Below are positions 10,422 through 18,896 of a stretch of 64,000 bases of DNA, piece after piece. A program made the translations under genes and the position numbers. Under the pieces are notes generated by a model, which had not been told where the DNA came from, searched no databases, and was given only the letters and a program-made list of their open reading frames with translations. How positions within the stretch are numbered: the first letter of the stretch is position 1; every line of letters starts with the position of its first letter. This stretch comes from Mycolicibacterium chubuense NBB4 (GTDB lineage Bacteria > Actinomycetota > Actinomycetes > Mycobacteriales > Mycobacteriaceae). Location of the stretch: assembly GCF_000266905.1 (NCBI RefSeq), contig NC_018027.1, positions 124,001-188,000 of the forward strand. Reading direction: 5' to 3'.

Positions 10422-10469
10422 CCGGCGGCGCGCCGCCCAACGTCACCGAGGTTCTCTAGGGTCGCGAAC

Positions 10470-11222
10470 ATGAGCACAGACGAGAAGATGCTGGCCCGGA
10501 TCGCGGCGTTGCTGCGGCAGGCCGAGGGCACCGACAACACGCACGAGGCCGACGCGTTCATGGCGGCTGCGCAACGGCTGGCCACCGCGACGTCGATCGA
10601 TCTCGCGGTGGCGCGGGCGCACACGGACAACCGGACCAGAGCCCAGACGCCGGTGCAGCGGACCGTCACCATCGGTGAGCAGGGGGCCCGGGGGTTGCGC
10701 ACGTATGTCCAGCTGTTCGTGGTCATCGGCGCGGCCAACGACGTCAAATGCGACATCTCGTCGAACTCGACGTTCGTCTACGCCTACGGCTTCGGTGAGG
10801 ACATCGACGCCACCCATGCGCTCTACACCAGCCTGGTGATGCAGATGGTCCGGGCCTCGAAGGACTACATCGCCTCGGGTGCCCACCGGCCGACACCGAC
10901 GATCACCGCGCGCATCAACTTCCAGCTCGCATTCGGAGCCCGCGTCGGCCAGCGCCTCGCCGAGGCACGCGACCAGGCGCAGCAGGAGGCCACGAAGGGA
11001 CCGGGCAGTGTCCCCGGTACCGCCGTCGCGCTGCGCAACAAAGACCTCGAACTCAAGGATTACTACCGCGAGACGTCCAGGGCGCGCGGGACGTGGCGCG
11101 CGACGAGCGCCACTGCCGGCTACTCGTCGGCGGCGCGACGGGCGGGTGACCGTGCCGGACGCCGGGCCCGGCTCGGCGGCGGTGGCGAGCTGGCGGGTGC
11201 CCGGTCGGCCCTGGAGAGATGA
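10470..11222 (+). CDS. DUF2786 domain protein (Rv0184-like)
   Basis: The protein has 250 residues. The N-terminal DUF2786 is clear (MLARIAALLRQAEGTDNTHEADAFMAAAQ and LATATSIDLAVARAH). The middle (YVQLFVVIGAANDVKCDISSNS, then ALYTSLVMQMVRASKDYI) is the companion domain usually fused to it. The C-terminus is Arg/Gly/Ala-rich. Function is unknown; family members often neighbour metallopeptidase-like SprT/HExxH genes, as here. It overlaps the next gene as ATGA, and in M. tuberculosis the same pair is Rv0184-Rv0185, so the two products likely work together. Confidence 0.8.
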   Translation: MSTDEKMLARIAALLRQAEGTDNTHEADAFMAAAQRLATATSIDLAVARAHTDNRTRAQTPVQRTVTIGEQGARGLRTYVQLFVVIGAANDVKCDISSNSTFVYAYGFGEDIDATHALYTSLVMQMVRASKDYIASGAHRPTPTITARINFQLAFGARVGQRLAEARDQAQQEATKGPGSVPGTAVALRNKDLELKDYYRETSRARGTWRATSATAGYSSAARRAGDRAGRRARLGGGGELAGARSALER

Positions 11223-11710
11223 CCCGGGATGCCCAGCGCGCAAAGGTCTACGCCGCAGAGCATTTCGTGCGGACGATGTTCGACCGCGCCGCCGAACGCG
11301 GCGATCCGGCGGTGGAGTTCTTCGGTACGCACCTGACGCTGCCGCCGGAGGCGCGGTTCGCGTCGGTCGAGGCGGTGCGCGCCTACGTCGAGGACGTGAT
11401 GTCGCACCCGGCGGTCCGGGCGAGGTGGCCGGCGGCGCAACCGTTGCGAGTGAGGCCGCGCCGGGGCGCCACGGCCGCGCACTACGAGCGGACGGGCGAC
11501 GGCGCGACCGTCGCCGTACCGGAGGGCCGAACCGTGTGGGCGCTCAGGGAATTGGTGGTCCTGCACGAGATCGCGCATCACCTGAGCGAATCCGAACCGG
11601 CGCACGGCCCGGAGTTCGTCGCGACGTTCTGTGAGCTGGCCGCATCGGTGATGGGTCCCGAGGTGGCACACGTCCTGCGGGTGGTCTACGCGAAGGAGGG
11701 CGTCCGCTGA
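11219..11710 (+). CDS. TIGR04338-type zinc metallohydrolase (Rv0185-like)
   Basis: The protein has 163 residues. It carries a metallopeptidase-type zinc motif, VVLHEIAHHL (His116, Glu117, His120), with a third likely ligand His129 in PAHGPEF. This fits the small actinobacterial family of predicted metallohydrolases. The N-terminal half (AKVYAAEHFVRTMFDRA, ADVMSHPAVRARWP-like region) is family-typical and has no assigned role. ATGA overlap with the DUF2786 gene argues for a two-protein unit. Substrate unknown. Confidence 0.8.
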   Translation: MTRDAQRAKVYAAEHFVRTMFDRAAERGDPAVEFFGTHLTLPPEARFASVEAVRAYVEDVMSHPAVRARWPAAQPLRVRPRRGATAAHYERTGDGATVAVPEGRTVWALRELVVLHEIAHHLSESEPAHGPEFVATFCELAASVMGPEVAHVLRVVYAKEGVR

Positions 11711-11738
11711 CGGTCGGTGCCGCGGTACCGTCGGTGGT

Positions 11739-12401
11739 GTGACCGCGCCGGAGTGGGCTTCGCTCGACGAGTTGTTCAACCACCTCCTGCACACCGAGGA
11801 CGACGCGCTGCGCGCGGCCCGAGAGGCCGGCGCCGCGGCCGGCATGCCCCCGATCGAGGTGTCGGCACAGCACGCGAAACTGCTGACGCTGTGGGTCACC
11901 GTCGCGAAAGCCCGCAGGGTGCTCGAGATCGGCACGCTGGCCGGCTACAGCACCATCGCGCTGGCCCGTGCCGTCGGGGGAGAGGGCACGGTGATCACGC
12001 TCGAGTACGAGCCCGCGCACGCGGGTGTGGCGCGTCGCAACCTCGAGCGGGCGGGCGTGTCCGACCGGGTGGAAGTGCTCGTCGGTGCCGCCCTGGACAC
12101 CCTGCCGACGCTGCAGGCTCGCGGGGAGCGCTTCGATCTGGTGTTCATCGACGCCGACAAAGAGAACAACGTGGCCTACGTCGAGTGGGCGATCGCGCTC
12201 GGCGGGCCGGGCACCGTGATCGTGGTCGACAACATCGCGCGCAACGGGCGGGTGCTCGATCCGCAGCCGAACGACCTTCAGGCCTACGCGATCAGGGACA
12301 TGCTCGCGATGATGGGTGCACACCCGCGGCTGGAGACGGCCGCCATTCAGACCGTTGGGACCAAGGGTTGGGACGGTTTCGCGGTGGCCGTGCTGCGATA
12401 G
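11739..12401 (+). CDS. SAM-dependent O-methyltransferase (Rv0187-like)
   Basis: The protein has 220 residues from GTG 11739, the same length as I recall for Rv0187. It is a class I, CCoAOMT-type methyltransferase: motif I is VLEIGTLAGYSTIALARA, the metal/substrate-binding run is FDLVFIDADKENNVAYVEWA, and VIVVDNIARNGRV follows. Such enzymes methylate catechols or similar hydroxyls with a divalent metal. It faces the MAA operon tail-to-tail across a terminator, is on the other strand, and is conserved in mycobacteria without that operon, so it is probably not part of it. Confidence 0.85.
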   Translation: MTAPEWASLDELFNHLLHTEDDALRAAREAGAAAGMPPIEVSAQHAKLLTLWVTVAKARRVLEIGTLAGYSTIALARAVGGEGTVITLEYEPAHAGVARRNLERAGVSDRVEVLVGAALDTLPTLQARGERFDLVFIDADKENNVAYVEWAIALGGPGTVIVVDNIARNGRVLDPQPNDLQAYAIRDMLAMMGAHPRLETAAIQTVGTKGWDGFAVAVLR

Positions 12402-12433
12402 GGCGCCCGCACGGGCGGAGCCGGACAGATGGT

Positions 12434-12465
12434 TCGGACCCCACCCGTGCACGAGTGGGGTCCGA
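12434..12465. terminator. Bidirectional terminator between convergent genes
   Basis: A perfect 11-bp inverted repeat, TCGGACCCCAC (12434-12444) and GTGGGGTCCGA (12455-12465), is separated by a 10-nt loop. It lies between the convergent stops of the methyltransferase and the CsbD-like gene and lacks a long T run, as is common for mycobacterial terminators. Confidence 0.7.
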
Positions 12466-12479
12466 CGGTCGCTCTCCTG

Positions 12480-12710
12480 CTACTCGGCGCTTTTCTGACG
12501 GGCCTCGGCGGCGCTGGCCTCCGCGCGTGCGGCATCGGCTTCCGCTTCCTTCTTCGCGACATCGCGCTGCGCATCGGCCTTGTCCTGCTGGGCGCGGCCT
12601 TCCTCGCGCAGTCCGTCGTTGTTCGTGACGATCCCCGCCACTTCCTTCGCCTTGCCCTTGGCGTCTTCGACGACGCCCTTGACGGCGTTCTCGGGCCCGC
12701 TGTCGCTCAT
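12480..12710 (-). CDS. CsbD-like / microaggregate-binding-protein-like small stress protein
   Basis: The protein has 76 residues. ATG 12710 is chosen because AGGAGT stands 5 nt upstream. It begins SDSGPENAVKGVVEDAKGKAKEVAG, the CsbD-type signature, and the second half is a highly charged Ala/Glu/Lys helix (AQRDVAKKEAEADAARAEAS). Such proteins are abundant general-stress proteins; in mycobacteria they are annotated as microaggregate-binding protein 1. On the coding strand a GGGTA (reverse of 12744-12748) sits 34 nt before the ATG, which would suit a stress-sigma -10 element, but no convincing -35 partner was seen. It lies just downstream of the MAA operon on the same strand. Confidence 0.75.
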   Translation of the reverse strand: MSDSGPENAVKGVVEDAKGKAKEVAGIVTNNDGLREEGRAQQDKADAQRDVAKKEAEADAARAEASAAEARQKSAE

Positions 12711-12844
12711 GGCGACTCCTTTCGTTTTATGGACTCCCACCTTTACCCCGTCGACGGTCACCTCCAATCACTTTTCCGACGACGTCACTGCGCCGAGGTG
12801 TGTGATCTGGCCGACAGGATTCGTCCTCGACGCCTTCGTGACGC

Positions 12845-13630
12845 CTACCCCCACGTCGCGCCGTCGACGACGGTGCCGCGGTGCATGACCCGGTCGCCGA
12901 CCACGCCGGCGTGATCGGCCTTGTGCATCACACACCGGTTGTCCCAGATCACGACGTCGTCGGGACGCCAACGATGTTGCAACACATTGGCTTCCCGGGT
13001 GGAGTGCGTCAGCAGCTCGTCGATCAGCTGCGCGGCCGCATCCGGGTCCAGCCCGCTCACCTCCCGGCAGCGCTGCCGGGTCGACAGATACAGGGAGGTC
13101 CGGCCGGTGAGCGGATGCCGTAGCGCGAGCGGATGCCGCGCGCAGCTCTCGGCGTCGTCGGAGAGATCCAGTCCCGTGACGACATGTGTCACCTGCCGAT
13201 TGCGGACGCGGGCGCGCAGGTCTTTCGGCAGGGTCTGGTAGGCGGCGTACTGGTTGGTGAACAGTGTGTGGCCGCCGCGGGCGGGCACGCGGACCGCGCG
13301 CAGCGCGGTGTAGGCGGGCGGGGTGCGCAGGTAGCTGGTGTCGACGTGAAAGGAGGACCGCGGCGCGCGGGTTCGGCCGACATTGGTGACGACGTTGAGT
13401 TCCGGGCAGCCGGGCACCGGTGTCTCGCCGGTGGTGAACACCACGTCGCCGAAACTCCGCAGGAATCGCAGGAACTCAGCGTCGGTGACCTGCTGTCCGG
13501 ACACCACCAGCACCCCGTGCACCGCGAGCAGTGCGCGCAGGTGCGCGACGGCGTTCCGGTAGAGCGAGTCCACCCGCACGCCGTGCAGCTGCGCCCCGAG
13601 CGGGTGCAACGGCGTGACCCCGATCCTCAC
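12845..13630 (-). CDS. TauD/TfdA-type Fe(II)/2-oxoglutarate dioxygenase, last gene of the MAA operon
   Basis: The protein has 261 residues from GTG 13630, overlapping the mysD stop as GTGA. The facial triad is complete: HVD (His95, Asp97) in SSFHVDTSYLRTPPAYTALRA and His236 in WDNRCVMHKADHA, with the 2-oxoglutarate-binding Arg247 in DRVMHRGT exactly 11 residues on, as in TauD. It is therefore probably an active oxygenase. Known MAA tailoring to palythines uses MysH, a 2-oxoglutarate oxygenase that as I recall belongs to the phytanoyl-CoA dioxygenase branch; this is the TauD branch. It may be a functional substitute or carry out a different hydroxylation or decarboxylation of a mycosporine. 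The substrate is inferred from operon membership alone. Confidence 0.85.
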   Translation of the reverse strand: MRIGVTPLHPLGAQLHGVRVDSLYRNAVAHLRALLAVHGVLVVSGQQVTDAEFLRFLRSFGDVVFTTGETPVPGCPELNVVTNVGRTRAPRSSFHVDTSYLRTPPAYTALRAVRVPARGGHTLFTNQYAAYQTLPKDLRARVRNRQVTHVVTGLDLSDDAESCARHPLALRHPLTGRTSLYLSTRQRCREVSGLDPDAAAQLIDELLTHSTREANVLQHRWRPDDVVIWDNRCVMHKADHAGVVGDRVMHRGTVVDGATWG

Positions 13631-14673
13631 GACGCCCCGATTCGCGCTTGGCGGCACACGGTGTCGAACAACGCCGGCAACGACAAACCCGCTGCCTCGG
13701 CCATTTTGGCGACCACACTCGACGGGGCGAACGAGCAGTAGGGCCCGGCCTCGAGGAACCACGGCCTGCCCTGCGGGTCTATCCGGAAGTCGAACAGACC
13801 GTAGTGCCGGCACCCGAGGGCCCGGAAACAGGTCCGTGCCGCGTCGAAGACCGCGTCGACGACCGTATCGTCGGCAGCATCGTCGCCGGCGAGGATCCAC
13901 GCCCGCCCGGCGTCCGTGGCGACGAGGCGCAGGTCTCCGCCGGCGGTGCGGCCGAGTTTGTCGTCGGCCAGCCGGATCGGTGCGCGCTGCGCGTCGAGGG
14001 CGTACTCCTCCAGCGGCAGACAGACCAGCTCGCCGTCGACTTCCAGGACGCCGCATCGTACTTCGCGCCCCAGCGGGATGTAGGTCTCGACGAGGACGCC
14101 CGCGTCCAGTTCCGCCGCGTGTGCCACCGCGACTGCCAGAGTGCTCGCGTCCTGCACCAGTGACACGCCCAGGGAGTTGTCGGATCTGGCCGGCTTGACG
14201 ACGACCGGCAGCTCCAACCGCACGTCGGAGGCATTGGTGACCAGCTGGCCGGCCGGTACCGCGACTCCGTAAGCCGCCACCAGCGCGCGGGCCACGGCCT
14301 TGTCGGCGGTGTTGGCCATCACCTGCGCGGTGTTGCCGACGTAGGGCAGGCCGAGTACGTCGAGCAGCGCACGATAGGCCGTCATGCCGGGACGGCAGAA
14401 CATCTGCGGCACCACCACGTCCGGCCTCAGCGCCATGAGATGTGCGATGGCCGCAGGCGCCGGTACCGACCGCGCAGCTGCCAGGCTCGCCGCATCGAGC
14501 CGGGCGGGGAACCGCCACGAGCCACCCGGCTCGACATAGGCGAACTGCACCGCGTGGTGCTCGGCCAGCACCGCGGCGCTGTCCCGGGCGTACAGCCGCG
14601 ACAGCTCGGCGTGGAATTCGTCGACCGGAGAACCGGCCAACTGAACAACCCTGTGTCCCAACCTAATCGCCAC
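13627..14673 (-). CDS. mysD: ATP-grasp ligase, MysD-like (D-Ala-D-Ala ligase homologue)
   Basis: The protein has 348 residues from GTG 14673, which lies 11 nt inside the end of mysC. The ATP-grasp fold of the Ddl type is visible: LGLPYVGNTAQVMANTADK, LPVVVKPARSDNSLGVSLV, VLVETYIPLGREVRCGVLEV, and metal-binding DFRIDPQGRPWFLEAGPYC near the end. In MAA pathways MysD joins serine, threonine or another amino acid to mycosporine-glycine to give disubstituted MAAs such as shinorine or porphyra-334. The gene is not the cell-wall ddl: it is embedded in a mysABC operon and its C-terminal EAGP...FAPSS block differs from the EVNTLPG consensus. The amino acid accepted cannot be read from the sequence. 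Confidence 0.83.
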   Translation of the reverse strand: MAIRLGHRVVQLAGSPVDEFHAELSRLYARDSAAVLAEHHAVQFAYVEPGGSWRFPARLDAASLAAARSVPAPAAIAHLMALRPDVVVPQMFCRPGMTAYRALLDVLGLPYVGNTAQVMANTADKAVARALVAAYGVAVPAGQLVTNASDVRLELPVVVKPARSDNSLGVSLVQDASTLAVAVAHAAELDAGVLVETYIPLGREVRCGVLEVDGELVCLPLEEYALDAQRAPIRLADDKLGRTAGGDLRLVATDAGRAWILAGDDAADDTVVDAVFDAARTCFRALGCRHYGLFDFRIDPQGRPWFLEAGPYCSFAPSSVVAKMAEAAGLSLPALFDTVCRQARIGAS

Positions 14674-16015
14674 CTGTCTCGACGAGCTTGCCGATGTTGA
14701 AGTCGATGCGACTCCAGCCGCGCCTGCGCCGCAGGTTGTCGAGCAGCAGAGCCGGGATCTGCAGATGGTAGACGGCCAGATACGGCAGCGGATCCCACGC
14801 CGCGAAGATGGCGTCGCGGCCCTCGGCGATCAGCCGCATCCGGCGCCGCCGGCCCGGCTGCCGCAGCAGTCGCCAGAGTTCGTGGTAGATCCAGTATGTC
14901 GGCCGCGACGCCGGCAACGGGGTGATCTCGCGGTGGCCGTCGGTGAGGTACGCGGCGGCGAGCTCGGGATGATCGTGGAACATCGTGATGGCGCTGTGAG
15001 TGCGCGGATTGCACTCGATGGCGTGGACACGCCCGTCCGCAGACTCGATGAAGTCGAACGAGACCTGGCCGGTCACGTCCAGTTCGGCGGCGAAACGCCC
15101 GACCCAGGACCGGATCTCCGGCTTGTCGGCGAACCGATAATTCAGTTGCACGGCTGAGGATTCGCAGCACCCGTACACGGTGACGGCCCCGTCGCGCACG
15201 GTGGCATGGGTGCAGTACTCGCGCCCCGGCACGTACTCCTGCAAGACCCACGGATCGCCGGGGGAGATGCCCAGCGACCGGGCGAACGCCGCGTTGCGCT
15301 CGGGCGTCTCCCTGTGCAGGCGGATCAGGCCGGTGCGGCCGACCGGGTTGTAGGACACCCGTTTGAGGATGTAGCTGCGGTCAGGTGGGAAGTCGAACCG
15401 CTCGATCTCACGGGCGTCGGTGATGAGCACCGATTCGGGCACACCCAGGCCCATCGACGCGGCGAGGCGGGAGAAGTCGCCCTTGTCGTCGAGTGCCGCG
15501 ATCAGCGCGGCCGACCCGTGCAGAACCTCGCACGATGTGCCGACCAGGTCCCGCACGGTGGCTTCGGGCACGCTGGCGACGGGGCTGGACACCGGCACGA
15601 AGACGTCCACTGCCTCACGAAAGATGATGTCCGCCAGCGCTTGCGGGTACGCGGGATCGCTCGGCTCGGGCGTGCGGTAGAAGGTGTGCACCGCGCGGGA
15701 GAAGCGATGGCCGGTCCAGCGGTACTTCGCGGACTCGGCCAGCACCACCCGGTGGCCGGCGAGATGGAATGCGCGCGCGAGATGCAGTGCCTTGGTCATC
15801 TTGCCCCCGCTGACCAGCACGGTGCGGGGCCGGTCCGCGGCGCGGACGGCGGGAGGCGCCCCACGTCGCAGCAGCGCCCAGGCGGTCACGGTCAGATCGA
15901 CGGGAAGCGTCGCGGTCAGGGCGGCGAGCACGGCCAGTGTGCGCGCGGTGTCCGGCCGGTGCACCACCTGCTCGGCGCCGGGCCGCCGAACAGTCGCGCC
16001 TGCGGTGACGGTCAT
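14663..16015 (-). CDS. mysC: ATP-grasp ligase, MysC-like (mycosporine-glycine synthase)
   Basis: The protein has 450 residues, close to the ~458 of cyanobacterial MysC. ATG 16015 overlaps the mysB stop as ATGA. It begins with a hydrophobic helix (TLAVLAALTATLPVDLTVTAWALL), then a Rossmann-like start TVLVSGGKMTKALHLARAFHLAGHRVVL, and the ATP-grasp part: ALDDKGDFSRLAASMGLGVPE, YILKRVSYNPVGRTGLIRL, WVLQEYVPGREYCTH and metal-binding GQVSFDFIES with HAIECNPRTHSAITMF. MysC activates 4-deoxygadusol with ATP and adds glycine to give mycosporine-glycine. Order and overlap in the operon strongly support this role. Confidence 0.87.
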   Translation of the reverse strand: MTVTAGATVRRPGAEQVVHRPDTARTLAVLAALTATLPVDLTVTAWALLRRGAPPAVRAADRPRTVLVSGGKMTKALHLARAFHLAGHRVVLAESAKYRWTGHRFSRAVHTFYRTPEPSDPAYPQALADIIFREAVDVFVPVSSPVASVPEATVRDLVGTSCEVLHGSAALIAALDDKGDFSRLAASMGLGVPESVLITDAREIERFDFPPDRSYILKRVSYNPVGRTGLIRLHRETPERNAAFARSLGISPGDPWVLQEYVPGREYCTHATVRDGAVTVYGCCESSAVQLNYRFADKPEIRSWVGRFAAELDVTGQVSFDFIESADGRVHAIECNPRTHSAITMFHDHPELAAAYLTDGHREITPLPASRPTYWIYHELWRLLRQPGRRRRMRLIAEGRDAIFAAWDPLPYLAVYHLQIPALLLDNLRRRRGWSRIDFNIGKLVETGGD

Positions 16016-16854
16016 CTCGGTACGGGCCGGATCAGGGTGAGGCCGTCGCGCAGCGGGATCAGGACCTGCTCGGTCCGCGGGTCCTCGGCCAGAGCCCGGT
16101 TGAACGCCGCGATGGCGGCACCGTTGCTGCTGAGGGAAGCGCCCGCCACGTAGGGCTGACCCTGCATCAGCGTGTTGTCCACGGCGATGATCGCGCCGGG
16201 GCGCAGCAGTGCGGAGTCCAGCAACAGGTCGAGATAGTCCCGGTATCCGCCCTTGTCCGCGTCGATGAAGACGAAGTCGAACGCGGCGCCGGCGTCGGCG
16301 CGAGCGGAGGCGTCAAGCCTGCGCAGCGTCTCCAGGGCCGGACCCATCTCGACGTGGATGCGGTGGCCGACCCCGGAGTGGTCGAACGCTGTGCGTGCCA
16401 ATTCCGCTGTGGTGGAGTCGATCTCGCAGGCGACCACCCTGCCGTGCTCGGGCAGCGCCTCCGCCATCGCGAGCGCCGAGTAGCCGGTGAACATCCCGAT
16501 CTCGAGGACACGCACCGCCGAGGACATCCGGACCAGGAACTTCAGCAGCTGCCCCTCCACGTGCCCCGAGAGCATCTCCTGTTCCAGACCACCGCCCCAC
16601 ACGTGGGTGCGGGTCAGCCGCGCCAGCTCGGCCAGCGCGGGCGACTCCGCGGTGGTGTTCGCCTCCAGGTAGGAATCCAGACCGGCGGCGAGATCCCGGG
16701 CACGGCACAGTCTTTCGAGGAGGCCGCCGCCGACGGCGGGCAGGTTCTCGAGGTCGCGGTGAAGCTCGGCGAGCTCGCGCGCGAGGATCGTCGTCGGTGT
16801 GACCGGACGAGGCGCGGGTGGTTTCGCGATCTCGGCCGCGACCGTGTCAGCCAT
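16012..16854 (-). CDS. mysB: O-methyltransferase, MysB-like
   Basis: The protein has 280 residues from ATG 16854, which overlaps the mysA stop within ATGGCTGA; this matches the ~279 residues of cyanobacterial MysB. An ATG at 16902 would add 16 residues and is less likely. The class I SAM site is [20 protein letters not shown] (about 116-135); later [20 protein letters not shown] and [15 protein letters not shown] give the metal-binding Asp residues. MysB methylates 2-demethyl-4-deoxygadusol to 4-deoxygadusol, the common core of MAAs. It is clearly distinct from the Rv0187-like methyltransferase 4 kb away. Confidence 0.87.
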   Translation of the reverse strand: MADTVAAEIAKPPAPRPVTPTTILARELAELHRDLENLPAVGGGLLERLCRARDLAAGLDSYLEANTTAESPALAELARLTRTHVWGGGLEQEMLSGHVEGQLLKFLVRMSSAVRVLEIGMFTGYSALAMAEALPEHGRVVACEIDSTTAELARTAFDHSGVGHRIHVEMGPALETLRRLDASARADAGAAFDFVFIDADKGGYRDYLDLLLDSALLRPGAIIAVDNTLMQGQPYVAGASLSSNGAAIAAFNRALAEDPRTEQVLIPLRDGLTLIRPVPR

Positions 16855-18064
16855 GAACGGCTTCCGCGGTGAAAGCGTCGATGCCGTCACCGCCGCGGTC
16901 ATACTCCGCGCACAGCTTCTTGTGCAGGGTCAGCGTGTCCGCGAGTTCGTCGACGGTGACGTCGTTGAGGAAGCGGCACGTGCCGATGGGGTCCGGCACC
17001 GCCGCCCGCAACAACCCGTCGCGGGTGCGCAGGATCGCCGCGGTGGCGTGCGTGAGCAATTCGGGTGTCAGGTATTCGGAGTCCAGCGCCAGGCCCAGGG
17101 CGCTCATCGCGGCGAGGACGCGATCGCGGCCACCGGCGGTCAGCAGGCCGCGGCGTTCGGCCAGCGTCACCGACAGCGCCATGTCGATGCTGATCGCGTG
17201 GCCGTGGAAGAACGGCGTGGGCGGCGTCAGCTCCAGGGTGGGACTCCAGGTGTGGCCGAACGCGATGACGCGGTCGAGGTCGATCTCGTGCAGATTGGGC
17301 GCTTCCAGTTCGAGCATGGTGGCGATGGCCTCATAGGTCAGCCGGTGGGCCGCGGCTCGCAGCCGTTCGCTGCCGCCGAGGTGACCGAACCGGGTGGACA
17401 GCAGTTCGGGCCCGAAACGCTCCAGCATGTCGAAGATCTCGGCGTTGCCGACGACCGAGATCTTGATCAGCTCGGCCATGCCGTTGCGGATCTGGTCCTC
17501 GGGCAGCGTCTTGAGGAAGGAGAAGTCCAGGAAGACCTGCTGCGAAGCGTGGTAGGCGCCGAGCCGGTTCTTGTGCTTCCCGTGGTTCACCGCGACCTTG
17601 ATCGACACGCTGGCGTCGATGAGGCCGATCAGGGTGGTCGGGATCCGGATGTAGGGCGTGTTGCGCCGATACCCGGCGCATGCGAATCCGGCCACGTCGG
17701 TGGTCAGGCCACCGCCGACGACGAGGACGGGTTCGGTACGGACCAGACCGAAGTCGTCGAACGCGGTGACGATGCGTTCGAACGTCTCGAGCGACTTGGC
17801 CGTCTCGTGGATGTGCACCCCGATCACCGACAGATCGATGCCGTGGTGGGCGAAGTAGGCGTCGACGCTGTCGCGGTAGAGGTCGTAGACGACCTCGTCG
17901 ACGACCATCAGGGCACGGCCGTAGGGGCGGTACGCGTCGGCGAGTTCGGTGTTGTCGATGTCGAACACGCCGTCGACGTAGGTGAGGTCGTATTCGATGC
18001 GCTCGTACCCCTCGACGTGGAAGTTCCTGTCGCCGGCGGTGACTCGGGCGGTGAGTTGGCTCAT
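16847..18064 (-). CDS. mysA: Sedoheptulose-7-phosphate cyclase: 2-demethyl-4-deoxygadusol synthase, MysA-like
   Basis: The protein has 405 residues (cyanobacterial MysA ~410). It is in the dehydroquinate-synthase superfamily: NAD-binding [16 protein letters not shown] (117-130), zinc ligands Glu198 (MAELIK), His271 (FGHTWSP) and His287 (FFHGHA). The blocks [43 protein letters not shown] and TRDGLLRAA closely match demethyl-deoxygadusol synthases as I know them from Anabaena. They do not match AroB, and they match 2-epi-5-epi-valiolone synthases less well. The enzyme cyclises sedoheptulose 7-phosphate from the pentose phosphate pathway. It starts 22 nt after the HAD-like gene, with GGAG upstream. 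Confidence 0.9.
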   Translation of the reverse strand: MSQLTARVTAGDRNFHVEGYERIEYDLTYVDGVFDIDNTELADAYRPYGRALMVVDEVVYDLYRDSVDAYFAHHGIDLSVIGVHIHETAKSLETFERIVTAFDDFGLVRTEPVLVVGGGLTTDVAGFACAGYRRNTPYIRIPTTLIGLIDASVSIKVAVNHGKHKNRLGAYHASQQVFLDFSFLKTLPEDQIRNGMAELIKISVVGNAEIFDMLERFGPELLSTRFGHLGGSERLRAAAHRLTYEAIATMLELEAPNLHEIDLDRVIAFGHTWSPTLELTPPTPFFHGHAISIDMALSVTLAERRGLLTAGGRDRVLAAMSALGLALDSEYLTPELLTHATAAILRTRDGLLRAAVPDPIGTCRFLNDVTVDELADTLTLHKKLCAEYDRGGDGIDAFTAEAVHG

Positions 18065-18086
18065 GAGAGGGCTCCGTTCGGGAAGG

Positions 18087-18752
18087 TCAGGCGGCGGCCA
18101 GTGCCAGGACGCGCCGGGCGTCGAGCTGGTCGGTGGTCTCCGAGGCGCCGTCGAAGGGGGCGCCGGCGGTGTTCGTGTTGGGGAAGGCGATGCAGGTCAG
18201 CCCGGCGGCGCGGGCCGCCCGCACGCCCCCGAGGTTGTCCTCGATGGCCACCGCCTCGGTGGCGTCCAGGCCGAGCCAGTCCAGTGCGAGGCGGTAGGCG
18301 GCCGGCGAAGGCTTGGGCTCGTCGACGTGCTCGTCGTAGACGATGACGTCGAACGTCGAGGCGTCGACGTCCGGCGCGAGGGCCGCGAGCAGGGCGTCGA
18401 CGTTGGCCTTCGATGTCGTCGTGACGAAGGCGAGCCGGTGGCCGGCGGCCTTGGCCTGCTCGATCACGGTGCCGACCCCTGGCCGCAGCTCCGGCGCCGA
18501 CTCGGTGAGAAGACGTTGGAAGAGAATGGATTTCGTGGCGTGCACGGCGTCGGCGTCGACGTCCACGCCGCGCTCGGCCGCGTAGTCGGCGATACGTCGG
18601 GCGCCGCCGTTGGAGGTCAGCAGGGAACGGTACTCGTCGCGGGACCAGTTCCAGTCCAGCCCGTGCTCGGCGAAGGCCTCGTTGAAGGCCCGTCGTTGCA
18701 GTTCGGAGGTGTCGGCAATCGTGCTGATGGAGCCGAACAGGATGGCAGGCAT
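18087..18752 (-). CDS. HAD-superfamily protein lacking the motif I aspartates, first gene of the MAA operon
   Basis: The protein has 221 residues from ATG 18752, with AAGGAAA upstream. The cap and core follow the phosphoglycolate-phosphatase-like HAD branch: motif [11 protein letters not shown], motif III lysine in [14 protein letters not shown], motif [15 protein letters not shown]. Motif I, however, reads [19 protein letters not shown] where active phosphatases have FDxDGT: both the nucleophile and the general-acid Asp are replaced by Gly and Ser. I believe a related FGxIGT-type subfamily exists in other bacteria, so this is a lineage trait and not a fresh mutation. Either it has a non-phosphatase role (binding, regulation) or it uses another residue. 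Its leading place in the operon suggests a link to the phosphorylated sugar precursor. Confidence 0.8.
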   Translation of the reverse strand: MPAILFGSISTIADTSELQRRAFNEAFAEHGLDWNWSRDEYRSLLTSNGGARRIADYAAERGVDVDADAVHATKSILFQRLLTESAPELRPGVGTVIEQAKAAGHRLAFVTTTSKANVDALLAALAPDVDASTFDVIVYDEHVDEPKPSPAAYRLALDWLGLDATEAVAIEDNLGGVRAARAAGLTCIAFPNTNTAGAPFDGASETTDQLDARRVLALAAA

Positions 18753-18896
18753 GGCGTTTCCTTCTTCGACGACACAGACCGCCCGAGGCGGCCGGGGGTG
18801 CGTGGCGGGGTTTGACGTATCGGGGCGGGTCTGACGCCGGGTGCTCGACGCGATCGATGAAAAGCTCCACATTGATCACTACTGGACCTAGAGTTC

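Noticed and set aside
11739..12401. Rv0187-like methyltransferase as a member of the MAA pathway
   Set aside because: Opposite strand, beyond a terminator, and conserved in mycobacteria without the cluster; the pathway has its own MysB.
13627..14673. Cell-wall D-alanine-D-alanine ligase (Ddl)
   Set aside because: Embedded by overlaps in a mysABC-type operon, and its C-terminal metal-binding block is EAGP, not the EVNTLPG expected of Ddl.
16847..18064. 3-dehydroquinate synthase (AroB) or valiolone synthase
   Set aside because: [13 protein letters not shown] and [12 protein letters not shown] match demethyl-deoxygadusol synthases; no shikimate or aminocyclitol genes are nearby.
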